Assembly (NCBI GenBank): GCA_020435005.1
Contig: JAGRAE010000007.1
Span: 1-37,163 of the forward strand
From: Bdellovibrionales bacterium
GTDB lineage: Bacteria; Bdellovibrionota; Bdellovibrionia; Bdellovibrionales; UBA1609
DNA length: 37,163 nt
Direction: 5' to 3'
The position numbers and the translations under genes are program-made. Each line of letters starts with the position of its first letter. Position 1 is the first letter of the stretch. The notes below the pieces were generated by a model, which did no database searches, had not been told where the DNA came from, and saw only the letters and a program-made list of their open reading frames with translations. Positions 8,201 to 15,298 of the stretch are shown piece after piece.

Positions 8201-9082
8201 ATGAAGGGTATTTTAGAAAAGTACAAAAATCAATTTTCACAAGTAAATCCTGAAACACTTTTGCCATTTGTTCAGGGCTTAGCTATATGGGATATTGACG
8301 ACGATCCAGAGCTTAAACAAAAAGACAAAGTGGATCCAAAAAAAACAATTGTTACTGGAACAGACATCAGTAATGAAATGGCTTTTCGCCTGCTTCAAGA
8401 ATGTAATATTGATCATGTTATTCAGTCTGGCCGTAGTGATTTCTTCTATGAAATCCTGGCCTCGTCTATGATGTTAAAAGCTCCGGATAAATTTATTAAA
8501 AATCCACTTCCATTTTTCTTAAAAACTGTTCAGGAAGGTTCTTTAGACGCTCTACTGCAAAGAAAAGTAAAATATGCTTTTACAAGTACAAAAAACAAGG
8601 GGCAAATCGTTGAAGCTATTGATAAATTTTTAACTGATGAAAAAAGAACTGCTGTGTTTACAGAGACAGTTTTAACTCTAGTAAATGAATTAATGCTGAA
8701 TGCTTTTTTTGATGCTCCTATTACGCCAAAAGGTGTGCATACAAATATTAATATGAACCGTGCTAATATAGTAAACTATCCCAAAGGTGTTACAGGTTAT
8801 ATTCATTTAGCCCATGATAATGATAGATTGTTTGTCGCCTGCGAAGACCCTTATGGCTCTATTTCATTCTCCAAATTGAAAAAGAGATTGTATGAAATTT
8901 ACGTTCAATTTGACACTTCACTGTCTGGGATGGGCGCTCGATTAATTATTGATAATTCTAGTGGTGTTTATTTTTTAAAACAAAATTTTGTAAAAACATT
9001 AGTGTGTTGTTCTTTTCCCCTGGGGATTGGTCTAAGAAAATCATTAAAAGTTCCAAAATCTTTTCATTTCTGTAATTATTAA
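8201..9082 (+). CDS. GHKL ATPase / serine-kinase-like protein (RsbW/SpoIIAB-like)
   Basis: A 293-residue protein. The second half carries the Bergerat (GHKL) ATP-binding motifs: N-box ETVLTLVNELMLNA (155-168, with E163 and N167), G1 box CEDPYGSISF (214-223) and G2 box LSGMGARLIIDNS (241-253). No histidine-kinase dimerisation domain is present, so this is the anti-sigma/serine-kinase type, not a sensor kinase. The N-terminal ~150 residues are not recognised and make it longer than RsbW (about 150). A STAS-domain gene begins nine bases after its stop, so the pair should act as a partner-switching module, with the ATPase phosphorylating the STAS serine. A TATAAT hexamer at 8150-8155 may be its -10 box. 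No sigma factor or PP2C phosphatase is nearby. Confidence 0.75.
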   Translation: MKGILEKYKNQFSQVNPETLLPFVQGLAIWDIDDDPELKQKDKVDPKKTIVTGTDISNEMAFRLLQECNIDHVIQSGRSDFFYEILASSMMLKAPDKFIKNPLPFFLKTVQEGSLDALLQRKVKYAFTSTKNKGQIVEAIDKFLTDEKRTAVFTETVLTLVNELMLNAFFDAPITPKGVHTNINMNRANIVNYPKGVTGYIHLAHDNDRLFVACEDPYGSISFSKLKKRLYEIYVQFDTSLSGMGARLIIDNSSGVYFLKQNFVKTLVCCSFPLGIGLRKSLKVPKSFHFCNY

Positions 9083-9091
9083 GAGGCAACT

Positions 9092-9583
9092 ATGAGTAAT
9101 TTTAAATATAAAACAGCAAAAGATGGCAATAAATATACTTTTCTATTCGAGGGTATGATTGATGAACACGTTAAGCTTCCTCCTATGCCTGAATTTGTAG
9201 TTGAAATTCTCATCATCGATCTCAATGATGTAAAGATGATAAATTCGGTGGGTATACGTCTGTGGATGGAATGGTTAAAATCGATTCCATCTGACACGAG
9301 CATAGTATTTCGCAATGTCGTTAAACCACTTGTTGAGCAAGCTTCGATGGTTAAAGGTTTTCTACCTAAAGGATCAAAGGTAGAATCATTTTATGTGCCT
9401 TATTATTATGAAGAACGCGATGAAGTGGAAATGGTTTTATACAAAGAACATGTTGACTATGAACAAGCCACGGCGAACAAGCCCGGAAGTTATAAAGTAA
9501 GAGAGCTAAAGCATTTAGACTCTGGCGAAGAGGCCGAATTAGACGTAATTGAGGAAAAATACTTTCGCCTAATTATGGGCTAA
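9092..9583 (+). CDS. STAS-domain anti-sigma-factor antagonist with degenerate C-terminal ribbon
   Basis: A 163-residue protein. Residues 1-95 form a STAS domain. The signature is VEILIIDLNDVKMINSVGIRLWMEWL, with S52 in the position that is phosphorylated in SpoIIAA/RsbV. The C-terminal 65 residues (from FYVPYYYEERDEVEMVL to EEKYFRLIMG) match in outline the zinc-ribbon tails I know from deltaproteobacterial STAS proteins (APYYCxxC...CPxCGxxMEFDDxEExYFxFL). Here all four cysteine positions appear to be replaced (Y106, R109 and the K-H-L-D-S-G region near 140). The gene follows the ATPase gene by nine bases, with AAGAGG as ribosome site. The predicted role is to bind the ATPase when unphosphorylated and so release its target. 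Confidence 0.75.
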   Translation: MSNFKYKTAKDGNKYTFLFEGMIDEHVKLPPMPEFVVEILIIDLNDVKMINSVGIRLWMEWLKSIPSDTSIVFRNVVKPLVEQASMVKGFLPKGSKVESFYVPYYYEERDEVEMVLYKEHVDYEQATANKPGSYKVRELKHLDSGEEAELDVIEEKYFRLIMG

Positions 9584-9588
9584 TAAAA

Positions 9589-9870
9589 TTATTTTCTTTT
9601 AATTAATTTTACTTGGATTTTGGGCAGCTTTTTAGTTTCTTTTATAGGTTCTGCGACGCTGGCAATACTTCGAGAACCATTTTTTATACCTACAACTGAA
9701 TATTCATTTTCTAGAGTAACCTCATCATCTAATACAGTTTTTTTATTGATCAGTTTAAGATTGGTGCTTGAAGTTTTATGGTCATCTATGACTTGTAAGT
9801 TGCTACATGCAGATGCGAAAACAATTGAAAGTATACTGAGTAAAATTTTAATTTTTAATGGACCCCACAT
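9589..9870 (-). CDS. Small putative lipoprotein
   Basis: A 93-residue protein with a leader IKILLSILSIVFASAC ending in a good lipobox (ASAC, C22) and a short, lysine-rich, probably unstructured mature part ending KIQVKLIKRK. The stop lies six bases from the convergent STAS gene. The ribosome site before the ATG at 9870 is poor (AGGGG is 11 bases away), so the exact start is uncertain. No family recognised. Confidence 0.6.
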   Translation of the reverse strand: MWGPLKIKILLSILSIVFASACSNLQVIDDHKTSSTNLKLINKKTVLDDEVTLENEYSVVGIKNGSRSIASVAEPIKETKKLPKIQVKLIKRK

Positions 9871-9960
9871 AATTTACCATACCCCTAATAATTATACGGA
9901 ATTATTACTAGTAATATTTAGCAATTAAAAGACCAACTTTAATTTAATGAAAACAGAAGT

Positions 9961-10036
9961 TTATGGGGACAGGGTTGAAAATCAACTTTTCATGCTATGT
10001 CTACAATTGACGGTTAAAAGTAAGATGTACAATTGA
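9961..10036. repeat. Short inverted and direct repeats (possible REP/RAYT-type relic)
   Basis: The gap between 9871 and 10052 contains GGGGACAGG followed by the perfect inverted repeat GTTGA-AAA-TCAAC (9974-9986). An imperfect direct repeat follows, ATGTCTACAATTGA (9997-10010) and ATGTACAATTGA (10025-10036). GGGGACAGG-type strings followed by an inverted repeat occur beside REP-associated tyrosine transposases, but no transposase is present here. It may be a relic of such an element or ordinary intergenic repeats. Confidence 0.25.
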
Positions 10037-10052
10037 ATAAAGTCTAATCACA

Positions 10053-10865
10053 TTATACGGTTTTAATATCATGAAAACCCACTTCTATAACTTTTCTATT
10101 TAGTAAATGGTCAGCTCTATAGATTAAGCATAATTTCCCTATAAAAAAAGGCTCAGATACAGAAGTGTGGAGTCCTTCTTTAAGAGCTACAGATTCTGGA
10201 AGAATAGCTGACCCTCTAAGCTTCTTTGCCAGTTGTCCGGCGAAACTATAATTTCTAACTGCTAAAAGTTGATTTGATGCTGTTGAAACACTTTTTAAGA
10301 TACTGGCGGAAGATATCAAATCGGGATTATATATAATGAAGGAGCTCGGATCTGCACATTCGGAATAAAGACCAACGTTTTCCTTTTTAAGTATCCTAAT
10401 AACTAAATCATCATAGGCAAAAGGGTTGGCAACTATGGCGATATCCAACTCGTGATTTAATATTTTTCGTGTGATTTGAGGTGAACGATCAAAGCTAAAA
10501 TCAAGTTCTAGCTTGGGAAAGGAGCTTGATATTCGTGCGAAGGATTCTACAAATTGTGAAAGGACGGAAGAATGTCCTCCAATTCTTAGAAGCCCAGTAA
10601 CGTCCTGGCTTTCTTTTTGCGATTGAATTTGAAAGTTGAGCCAGAGATTTTTTTGTTGGAGCACTTGTTGATAAAGCCTATGACCTTCGTCTGTGGGAAT
10701 GAGTCCTCTGTTGGTCCTTACAAATAGGGGAGTCATTAACTCTTCTTCCAACTTAGCTAGGACTTTAGACAAGGCCCCTTGGTGCTTATCCAAAATGTCA
10801 GAAGCTTTTGATAAACTTTTTTCCTCATAGACGACTAAAAAAATATCATACTCAGCACGGATCAT
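10053..10865 (-). CDS. LysR-family transcriptional regulator
   Basis: A 270-residue DNA-binding regulator. Residues 1-60 are the LysR winged helix: IFLVVYEEKSLSKASDILDK, then ALSKVLAKLEEELMTPLFVRTNRGLIPTDEG. The rest is a periplasmic-binding-like sensor domain (LLRIGGHSSVLSQFVESFARI, then LDIAIVANPF), on the short side for the family (about 300). AGGAAAG lies 8-9 bases before the ATG. The gene is divergent from a cytochrome lipoprotein gene, and a 25-base near-palindrome sits between them, the usual LysR arrangement in which the regulator controls the divergent gene and itself. The effector is unknown. Confidence 0.9.
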   Translation of the reverse strand: MIRAEYDIFLVVYEEKSLSKASDILDKHQGALSKVLAKLEEELMTPLFVRTNRGLIPTDEGHRLYQQVLQQKNLWLNFQIQSQKESQDVTGLLRIGGHSSVLSQFVESFARISSSFPKLELDFSFDRSPQITRKILNHELDIAIVANPFAYDDLVIRILKKENVGLYSECADPSSFIIYNPDLISSASILKSVSTASNQLLAVRNYSFAGQLAKKLRGSAILPESVALKEGLHTSVSEPFFIGKLCLIYRADHLLNRKVIEVGFHDIKTV

Positions 10866-10890
10866 AAGTGTCTCTTTCCTAGGTATGTAA

Positions 10891-10915
10891 ATTAATGATA
10901 CCCGGTATTATTAAT
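10891..10915. promoter_or_regulatory. Near-perfect palindrome, likely LysR operator
   Basis: The arms ATTAATGATACC (10891-10902) and GGTATTATTAAT (10904-10915) pair with a single mismatch around one central base. The palindrome lies between the divergent LysR and cytochrome genes, 26 bases from the LysR start and 59 bases before the cytochrome start. An outer, less perfect repeat surrounds it (GGTATG at 10882 and CATACC at about 10927). LysR regulators bind such dyads. The assignment rests on position. Confidence 0.6.
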
Positions 10916-10973
10916 ATGATATTTAAGCATACCAAAAATCAAGTTATTGTTGTTTCAAGAGGGAGGGGAACTC

Positions 10974-11366
10974 ATGAAAAAAATAATGTTACTTGCTTTA
11001 CTCGTACTTTCTACACAAATAGCTTGTTTATCCGAACATCAAGCAATACCACAAAATAAAAATCCTAATCAGGACACAGGACCAGCCGACATTTCCGATG
11101 ATGAAGATCAGGAAGATGAGAAGAATGAAATACTAAGCTATAACAAAGATATCCTGCCAATTATAAAAAACAGGTGCTCTCTTTGCCACAATGAGGGCTC
11201 AAATTTACCTTTTTGGGAAAATTATGAAACTGTTTTTAATAGTAAAGAGCTTGTAAAGAGAAGAGTGTTTATAGTCCAGGATATGCCGCGCTTTAATGCA
11301 ACAGAAATGACACTTGAGGAAAGAGACCTGGTGGCCACATGGATTGATCAAGGAGCACTAAAGTAA
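10974..11366 (+). CDS. Monoheme c-type cytochrome lipoprotein
   Basis: A 130-residue lipoprotein: leader MKKIMLLALLVLSTQIAC with lipid cysteine C18, an acidic, probably flexible linker (about 25-55), then a small cytochrome domain. The heme motif is CSLCH (68-72) in the context ILPIIKNRCSLCH, typical of planctomycete/Bdellovibrio-type single-heme modules. M104 in VQDMPRF is the likely axial ligand, and the module ends LVATWIDQGALK as usual. I chose the ATG at 10974, with GGGAGGGG five bases before it, over an ATG at 10947 that would add a non-signal extension. It is anchored in the envelope as an electron carrier. Its partner is unknown, and it is probably under control of the divergent LysR gene. 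Confidence 0.85.
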   Translation: MKKIMLLALLVLSTQIACLSEHQAIPQNKNPNQDTGPADISDDEDQEDEKNEILSYNKDILPIIKNRCSLCHNEGSNLPFWENYETVFNSKELVKRRVFIVQDMPRFNATEMTLEERDLVATWIDQGALK

Positions 11367-11456
11367 ACAAAGTTTGTACTTAATACTTATTCAACATCTT
11401 AAGTGGGTGCAGTATACGAGTAAAACATCTCTCAAATATCATGTGGCTTCTCCCGA

Positions 11457-12551
11457 CTAGGTACGAATGCGATACCGCATGCCTCGACCGACCCCTTCCT
11501 TTTCAAGATGACCGTCATTGACCAGATTTCTAAAATGCACTTTCATGGTGTTGCGATTGGCTCCCAGGACGGCAGCAGCTTCACCAAGTGAAGTTGACCC
11601 ACGGCTTTTGATAAGTTCGATAATCTGAGCCGACAATCGCGGCATCTTGGTTGCCGCCAGTTCGTCTTTCATTTTTGCTTCGAGGGAAACTTTCTGCTTC
11701 TGCATGGATTTCAGAAAGAAAGTGAGCCATTCATTGACACCACCGGGTTTAACTTTGGACTTCGTTGGCTTCTTGGCGTTGATTTTTTCGAGTTCGGCTT
11801 GTCCTCGACGCAGAGCCAAGTAGTAAGAATCTTTGTTCTCCTCAATGATTCGCTCGAAGGAACTGTAAGACACGTAGGTATACCCCATCTGCAAAAGCAG
11901 CAGCGTGGTCAGTGCGCGTGAAAGCCTGCCATTGCCGTCTTGAAATGGATGAATATGCAGAAACACCACCACAAAAACAGCGACAATCAGTAAGGGATGT
12001 AGTTCTTTGCGGATGATTTGCACATTCGTCCACTCAATAAGCTCCTTCATCAGGGCTGGCGTATCAAATGGTGTCGCCGTATGGAAAATCACACCTTTGC
12101 TTTTGCCATCGGGACCGAAGGCCTCCACGCTGTTAGCAAACTTTTTGTAGTCACCACGGTGGCGATCATCCTTGGTGCTGTACTTTAGAAGAACGCTATG
12201 CAGCTGCTTGATGTGGTTCTCAGTGAACGGAATATCTTTGAAAGACACGAAGATCATCTCCATGAGTTCCGCGTAACCAGCTACCTCCTGTTCATCACGA
12301 GATTTGAACGAGTAGGTTTTCACTCCGCGCAGAAGGGCCTCAACTTGAGAGTTGGTGAGCTTCACTCCTTCGATGCGAGTGCTGGACCCAACAGATTCGA
12401 TGGTGGCCACCTGGTGAAGGGCTGCCAGCCTGTCGGGCGTTAAAGCCTGAGTGGCGGCCCACCGGCCTTTGAACTCATCAATTTCGGCGATAAGGCTTGC
12501 GATCTCTTTCGGTATGAGGTCTATTTTGGGTGCTCTCACACCCACAAACAT
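11457..12551 (-). CDS. Fic-family protein (class II, self-inhibited) with C-terminal winged helix
   Basis: About 364 residues. The Fic catalytic motif HPFQDGNGRLSR is complete (about 201-212), with the catalytic histidine. The inhibitory helix motif SSTRIEG (about 56-62) precedes it, so this is a class II Fic, which normally transfers AMP to a target protein and is held inactive by its own glutamate. The C-terminal 55 residues form a winged helix (AQIIELIKSRGSTSLGEAAA, then NRNTMKVHFRNLVNDGHLEK), as in Fic proteins that bind DNA. I prefer the ATG at 12551 over an in-frame TTG at 12575; neither has a good ribosome site. The gene is visibly more GC-rich than its neighbours and lies at the 3' end of a tRNA-Ser, which suggests acquisition by transfer. 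Confidence 0.88.
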   Translation of the reverse strand: MFVGVRAPKIDLIPKEIASLIAEIDEFKGRWAATQALTPDRLAALHQVATIESVGSSTRIEGVKLTNSQVEALLRGVKTYSFKSRDEQEVAGYAELMEMIFVSFKDIPFTENHIKQLHSVLLKYSTKDDRHRGDYKKFANSVEAFGPDGKSKGVIFHTATPFDTPALMKELIEWTNVQIIRKELHPLLIVAVFVVVFLHIHPFQDGNGRLSRALTTLLLLQMGYTYVSYSSFERIIEENKDSYYLALRRGQAELEKINAKKPTKSKVKPGGVNEWLTFFLKSMQKQKVSLEAKMKDELAATKMPRLSAQIIELIKSRGSTSLGEAAAVLGANRNTMKVHFRNLVNDGHLEKEGVGRGMRYRIRT

Positions 12552-12620
12552 AGCCAAAAACACCCATAAAATCAAATAAAATGCATAATTGAGGGTATTT
12601 GTGGGTGAAAATATGGCTAT
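12539..12620. promoter_or_regulatory. Repeated elements around the Fic start (probable operator)
   Basis: CACCCACAAA (12539-12548) has its exact reverse complement TTTGTGGGTG at 12598-12607. ATAGCCA (12550-12556) has its reverse complement TGGCTAT at 12614-12620. The order of the two elements differs between the copies, so this is a pair of bipartite sites facing each other, not a simple palindrome. They flank the likely promoter and start of the Fic gene, whose product has its own winged helix. Autoregulation is the natural guess. Confidence 0.45.
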
Positions 12621-12742
12621 CTGCTAGACTAAGAACTATTTTTGCGCTGGCGGTATGTTCATCAGTTTTTCAGTGGTGCCCTCAAGGGTATTTCCCTCTA
12701 AAAACAGTTAAATGAGAAGCTTAAATTTTTCGTGAAGATATT

Positions 12743-12834
12743 TGGCGGAGAGAGCGGGATTCGAACCCGCGGTACGGTGTTACCCGTACGACAGTTTAGC
12801 AAACTGCTGGTTTCAGCCACTCACCCATCTCTCC
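12743..12834 (-). tRNA. tRNA-Ser (GCU)
   Basis: A 92-nucleotide tRNA on the minus strand with a perfect acceptor stem (GGAGAGA with TCTCTCC), encoded CCA, anticodon loop TTGCTAA (anticodon GCT, reading AGC/AGU), a long variable arm (TACGGGTAACACCGTA) and a T-arm GGGTTCGAATCCC. The long variable arm is diagnostic of type II tRNAs such as Ser. The 3' end faces the Fic gene, the side where integrating elements usually insert. Confidence 0.97.
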
Positions 12835-12903
12835 GCGGGCTGATGATTAAAGCTGAAGCAAAACATTGCCATAGCCATGCTCCGGAATCAAGAATCATAA
12901 AGG

Positions 12904-13503
12904 TCAATTTTGGTAATTTTCAGGAAAAAGTTCTCGTTCCACGGTTTCAATCACTGTATGTAACAATTTAATATGCATTTCCTGAATGCGGTCAGCTGTA
13001 TTCGCGGGAATTATTATGGGCAAATCGACGAGATCTTTTAACTTCCCACCATCTTTTCCCAGCAAGCCAATGGTTTTTATTTCCATCTCTTTTGCTAATT
13101 GCACTGCATTGATGACATTTTGTGAGTTTCCACTTGTGCTCAAGCCAATTAATAGATCGCCCTTGCGCGCCAATCCTTCCAACTGTCTTGAAAAAACATA
13201 TTCAAAACCATAATCATTACTCACACACGTCGTATGACTAGGATCACCCAAAGCAAGAGCTCCCAAAGCTTTGCGATTTTTGCGATATCTGCCTGTCATT
13301 TCCTCGGCAAAATGCATCGCATCACAGTGTGAGCCACCATTACCACAGGTAAAAACATTGCCATCATTTTTGTAAACCTCGATTACTAAATCACTGAATT
13401 TTTCACATTTTGCTATTTGTTCAGGGCTATTTACAAACTGGTTGAGAGTTTGTTGGGCTTCTTTAAGGCTATCTAACCAATATTCTTGTGTTTTCGAGGA
13501 CAT
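12904..13503 (-). CDS. gmhA: Phosphoheptose isomerase (sedoheptulose 7-phosphate isomerase)
   Basis: A 199-residue cytoplasmic SIS-domain enzyme that converts D-sedoheptulose 7-phosphate into heptose 7-phosphate, the first step of ADP-heptose synthesis for the lipopolysaccharide core. The phosphosugar site is GNVFTCGNGGSHCDAMHFAEE (49-68), with a second loop IGLSTSGNSQNV. The zinc ligands of E. coli GmhA have matches at H64, E68, Q174 and H182 with the same spacing. The length is normal. It stands alone between tRNA genes, without the rest of the heptose pathway nearby. The start is ATG at 13503. Confidence 0.93.
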   Translation of the reverse strand: MSSKTQEYWLDSLKEAQQTLNQFVNSPEQIAKCEKFSDLVIEVYKNDGNVFTCGNGGSHCDAMHFAEEMTGRYRKNRKALGALALGDPSHTTCVSNDYGFEYVFSRQLEGLARKGDLLIGLSTSGNSQNVINAVQLAKEMEIKTIGLLGKDGGKLKDLVDLPIIIPANTADRIQEMHIKLLHTVIETVERELFPENYQN

Positions 13504-13590
13504 AATTTATGTTTTTTTCACATTGTGAGCTTCATTTCAATGTATTCCTTGATTTATTTAAATAGAGCGTCTAAAAAATCAGACTCCAGT

Positions 13591-13667
13591 GCACCCGTAG
13601 CTCAGCTGGATAGAGTACCTGACTACGAATCAGGTGGTCGGTGGTTCGAATCCATCCGGGTGCGCCA
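13591..13667 (+). tRNA. tRNA-Arg (ACG)
   Basis: A 77-nucleotide cloverleaf with acceptor arms GCACCCG and CGGGTGC, discriminator G, encoded CCA, D-loop TAGCTCAGCTGGATAGAG, anticodon loop CTACGAA (anticodon ACG, read as ICG after deamination) and T-arm GGTTCGAATCC. It serves CGU/CGC/CGA codons. Confidence 0.97.
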
Positions 13668-13734
13668 ATTTTCTAATACATAGTTTTTCTTTTCTGAACT
13701 TCCCTGCACATTCAAAATATCGTAAAATTTTTTT

Positions 13735-13980
13735 ATGAAGCATCCTATAGCTATTGCTGTAAAGATAACGTTGTTAATAATTTCTTTCGTGATCGTGCTT
13801 TTTGGAATTTATTATGTAAAGACCAAAGGCATTGGTGAGAATGCTCAACGCATTTTAGGAATTTATCCAGAAGACAGGCAGATAAAGGCTAAAATAATTG
13901 ATTTTCACACTCCTAAAAATATCCCGGCCCCGAGTCAAAATAAACCCTCAAATAGAAATAAATTGAATGATAATTATTGA
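13735..13980 (+). CDS. Small single-pass membrane protein, unknown
   Basis: 81 residues: a short basic N-terminus, one hydrophobic segment (ITLLIISFVIVLFGIYYV, about 11-28) and a hydrophilic, proline- and asparagine-rich tail. There is no ribosome site before the ATG, so it is a probable but not certain gene. It sits between tRNA-Arg and tRNA-Asn. No family recognised. Confidence 0.5.
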   Translation: MKHPIAIAVKITLLIISFVIVLFGIYYVKTKGIGENAQRILGIYPEDRQIKAKIIDFHTPKNIPAPSQNKPSNRNKLNDNY

Positions 13981-14018
13981 CAAAGTGGGACGAAGTTTTA
14001 GTATAAGCGACTCTGTGT

Positions 14019-14094
<76 letters not shown>

Positions 14095-14126
14095 TTTTTT
14101 ACCTCACTCTGGCGGTTACAATTAAA

Positions 14127-14564
14127 ATGAAAAATTTAGTTTTAATTACATTATTAATGCTTTTTACATCAAACACATTCGCCACTATTGATGCCCACGA
14201 CAGAGTCTTTCTTGTGGTAAAGGACATTCAATCTGGTGAATTTTTTGTCGAAGGTGCGCCTATTATAGGTTGTTATGGCTTGATTAAGGGCCCTCAGCTC
14301 ATTCAATTCACCATGGAGTACAAAGTTACTTCAAATATTGGCTGTGGTGGAGCAACCTTTCATGACAATATAAACTACCTTACTTGCGCCAGTATTAAGA
14401 GTTATAAAGAAACTGATGACTATTTAAGTTTTTCAGAAATAACATTAGATATTTCCAAGTGTGAAGACAAAGATGATCCCAAACTTGTTTCTACAATTGA
14501 AACAGCCGTAAAGTTAAACTTCCCCTTAAAAGAAGGCGAAGTTAAATTAAATCTATTGAAATAA
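14127..14564 (+). CDS. Small exported Cys-containing protein, unknown
   Basis: 145 residues with a signal peptide (MKNLVLITLLMLFTSNTFA). The mature domain contains four cysteines (IIGCYG, NIGCGG, LTCAS and SKCED) that could form two disulfides in the periplasm. No ribosome site is obvious before the ATG. The gene begins just after tRNA-Asn. I recognise no family. Confidence 0.65.
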   Translation: MKNLVLITLLMLFTSNTFATIDAHDRVFLVVKDIQSGEFFVEGAPIIGCYGLIKGPQLIQFTMEYKVTSNIGCGGATFHDNINYLTCASIKSYKETDDYLSFSEITLDISKCEDKDDPKLVSTIETAVKLNFPLKEGEVKLNLLK

Positions 14565-14620
14565 AAGATTAATGGATATTAATTTTTTTAATTTATATCA
14601 ATTTACATATTTTAGCTATT

Positions 14621-15298
14621 TCAAGCTAATTGCTTAAAATAGGCTTTCATGTTTTTGTTAGACTCGATACTTGCACAATGGCGAAATAGGCGACTGGCTT
14701 GAGCATCTAAGCCTAAATTTTTATAAAGAGCTGCTAAGCAGGCGGCAGCCCTTAAAAAATTGGGTCTTAACCGATGGCAGGCTTCTAAATATTTAAGCGA
14801 CCGTCCTGTATCTTTTTCTATCCAAAACAAATGACTTCCGAGTAGGAATAAAGCATGAACATTTTTGGGAGATCTCCGAATTAAATTTGTAAGCTCTAAT
14901 TCACCCAGGTCATTTACATCATGAGTAAGGTTTGATTTTGCATTTACGATTTCTAAATATTCAGTTAGCAGTGATTCATCGGGATTTTCTAACAAACACT
15001 GTGAGAGAAGGGATCTTATTTTACTTGAAGGACCGTCAGTTTCTAATAAGATTTTCGCATATAATATTACAAATTTTGGTTGATTCAAAATTTCTGGTTT
15101 TTTCTTCTCAGCTTGATTAGCCAATAAAAGAGCTTGATCCATTTTGCCTTCATTAAAAAGTTTATTGATTGCTGTCACAGCAACAGATTCTTTAATGTTT
15201 TTATTAAAATTTACAAAGGTCGACTTACAAAAAGGACAAATACCAACAGAAGGAGAAGAAGGTGCACCACAGTTCTCACAAATTAAATCAAAACTCAT
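14621..15298 (-). CDS. Zinc-ribbon plus TPR-like protein
   Basis: 225 residues. An N-terminal zinc ribbon (CENCGAPSSPSVGICPFC, C7/C10/C21/C24) is followed by helical repeats of TPR type (for example MDQALLLANQAEKKKPE and GRSLKYLEACHRLRPNFLRA). The start ATG at 15298 overlaps the stop of the upstream SPFH gene as ATGA and has GGGGAGA seven bases before it, so the two are translationally coupled. An ATG at 15325 lies inside the upstream gene and I rejected it. It is cytoplasmic, probably a scaffold that works with the SPFH protein, whose own C-terminus also ends in a zinc ribbon. Confidence 0.75.
   Translation of the reverse strand: MSFDLICENCGAPSSPSVGICPFCKSTFVNFNKNIKESVAVTAINKLFNEGKMDQALLLANQAEKKKPEILNQPKFVILYAKILLETDGPSSKIRSLLSQCLLENPDESLLTEYLEIVNAKSNLTHDVNDLGELELTNLIRRSPKNVHALFLLGSHLFWIEKDTGRSLKYLEACHRLRPNFLRAAACLAALYKNLGLDAQASRLFRHCASIESNKNMKAYFKQLA

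Noticed and set aside
11842-12443. Open frames antisense or shifted within the Fic gene
   Set aside because: These are products of the higher GC content of that gene.
11367-12742. A complete integrative element at tRNA-Ser
   Set aside because: No integrase, no transposase and no second copy of the tRNA 3' end could be found; only the Fic gene and its composition suggest transfer.
12732-12971. A 79-codon plus-strand frame across tRNA-Ser
   Set aside because: It runs through the tRNA and into gmhA in antisense; a tRNA at the same place explains the sequence.
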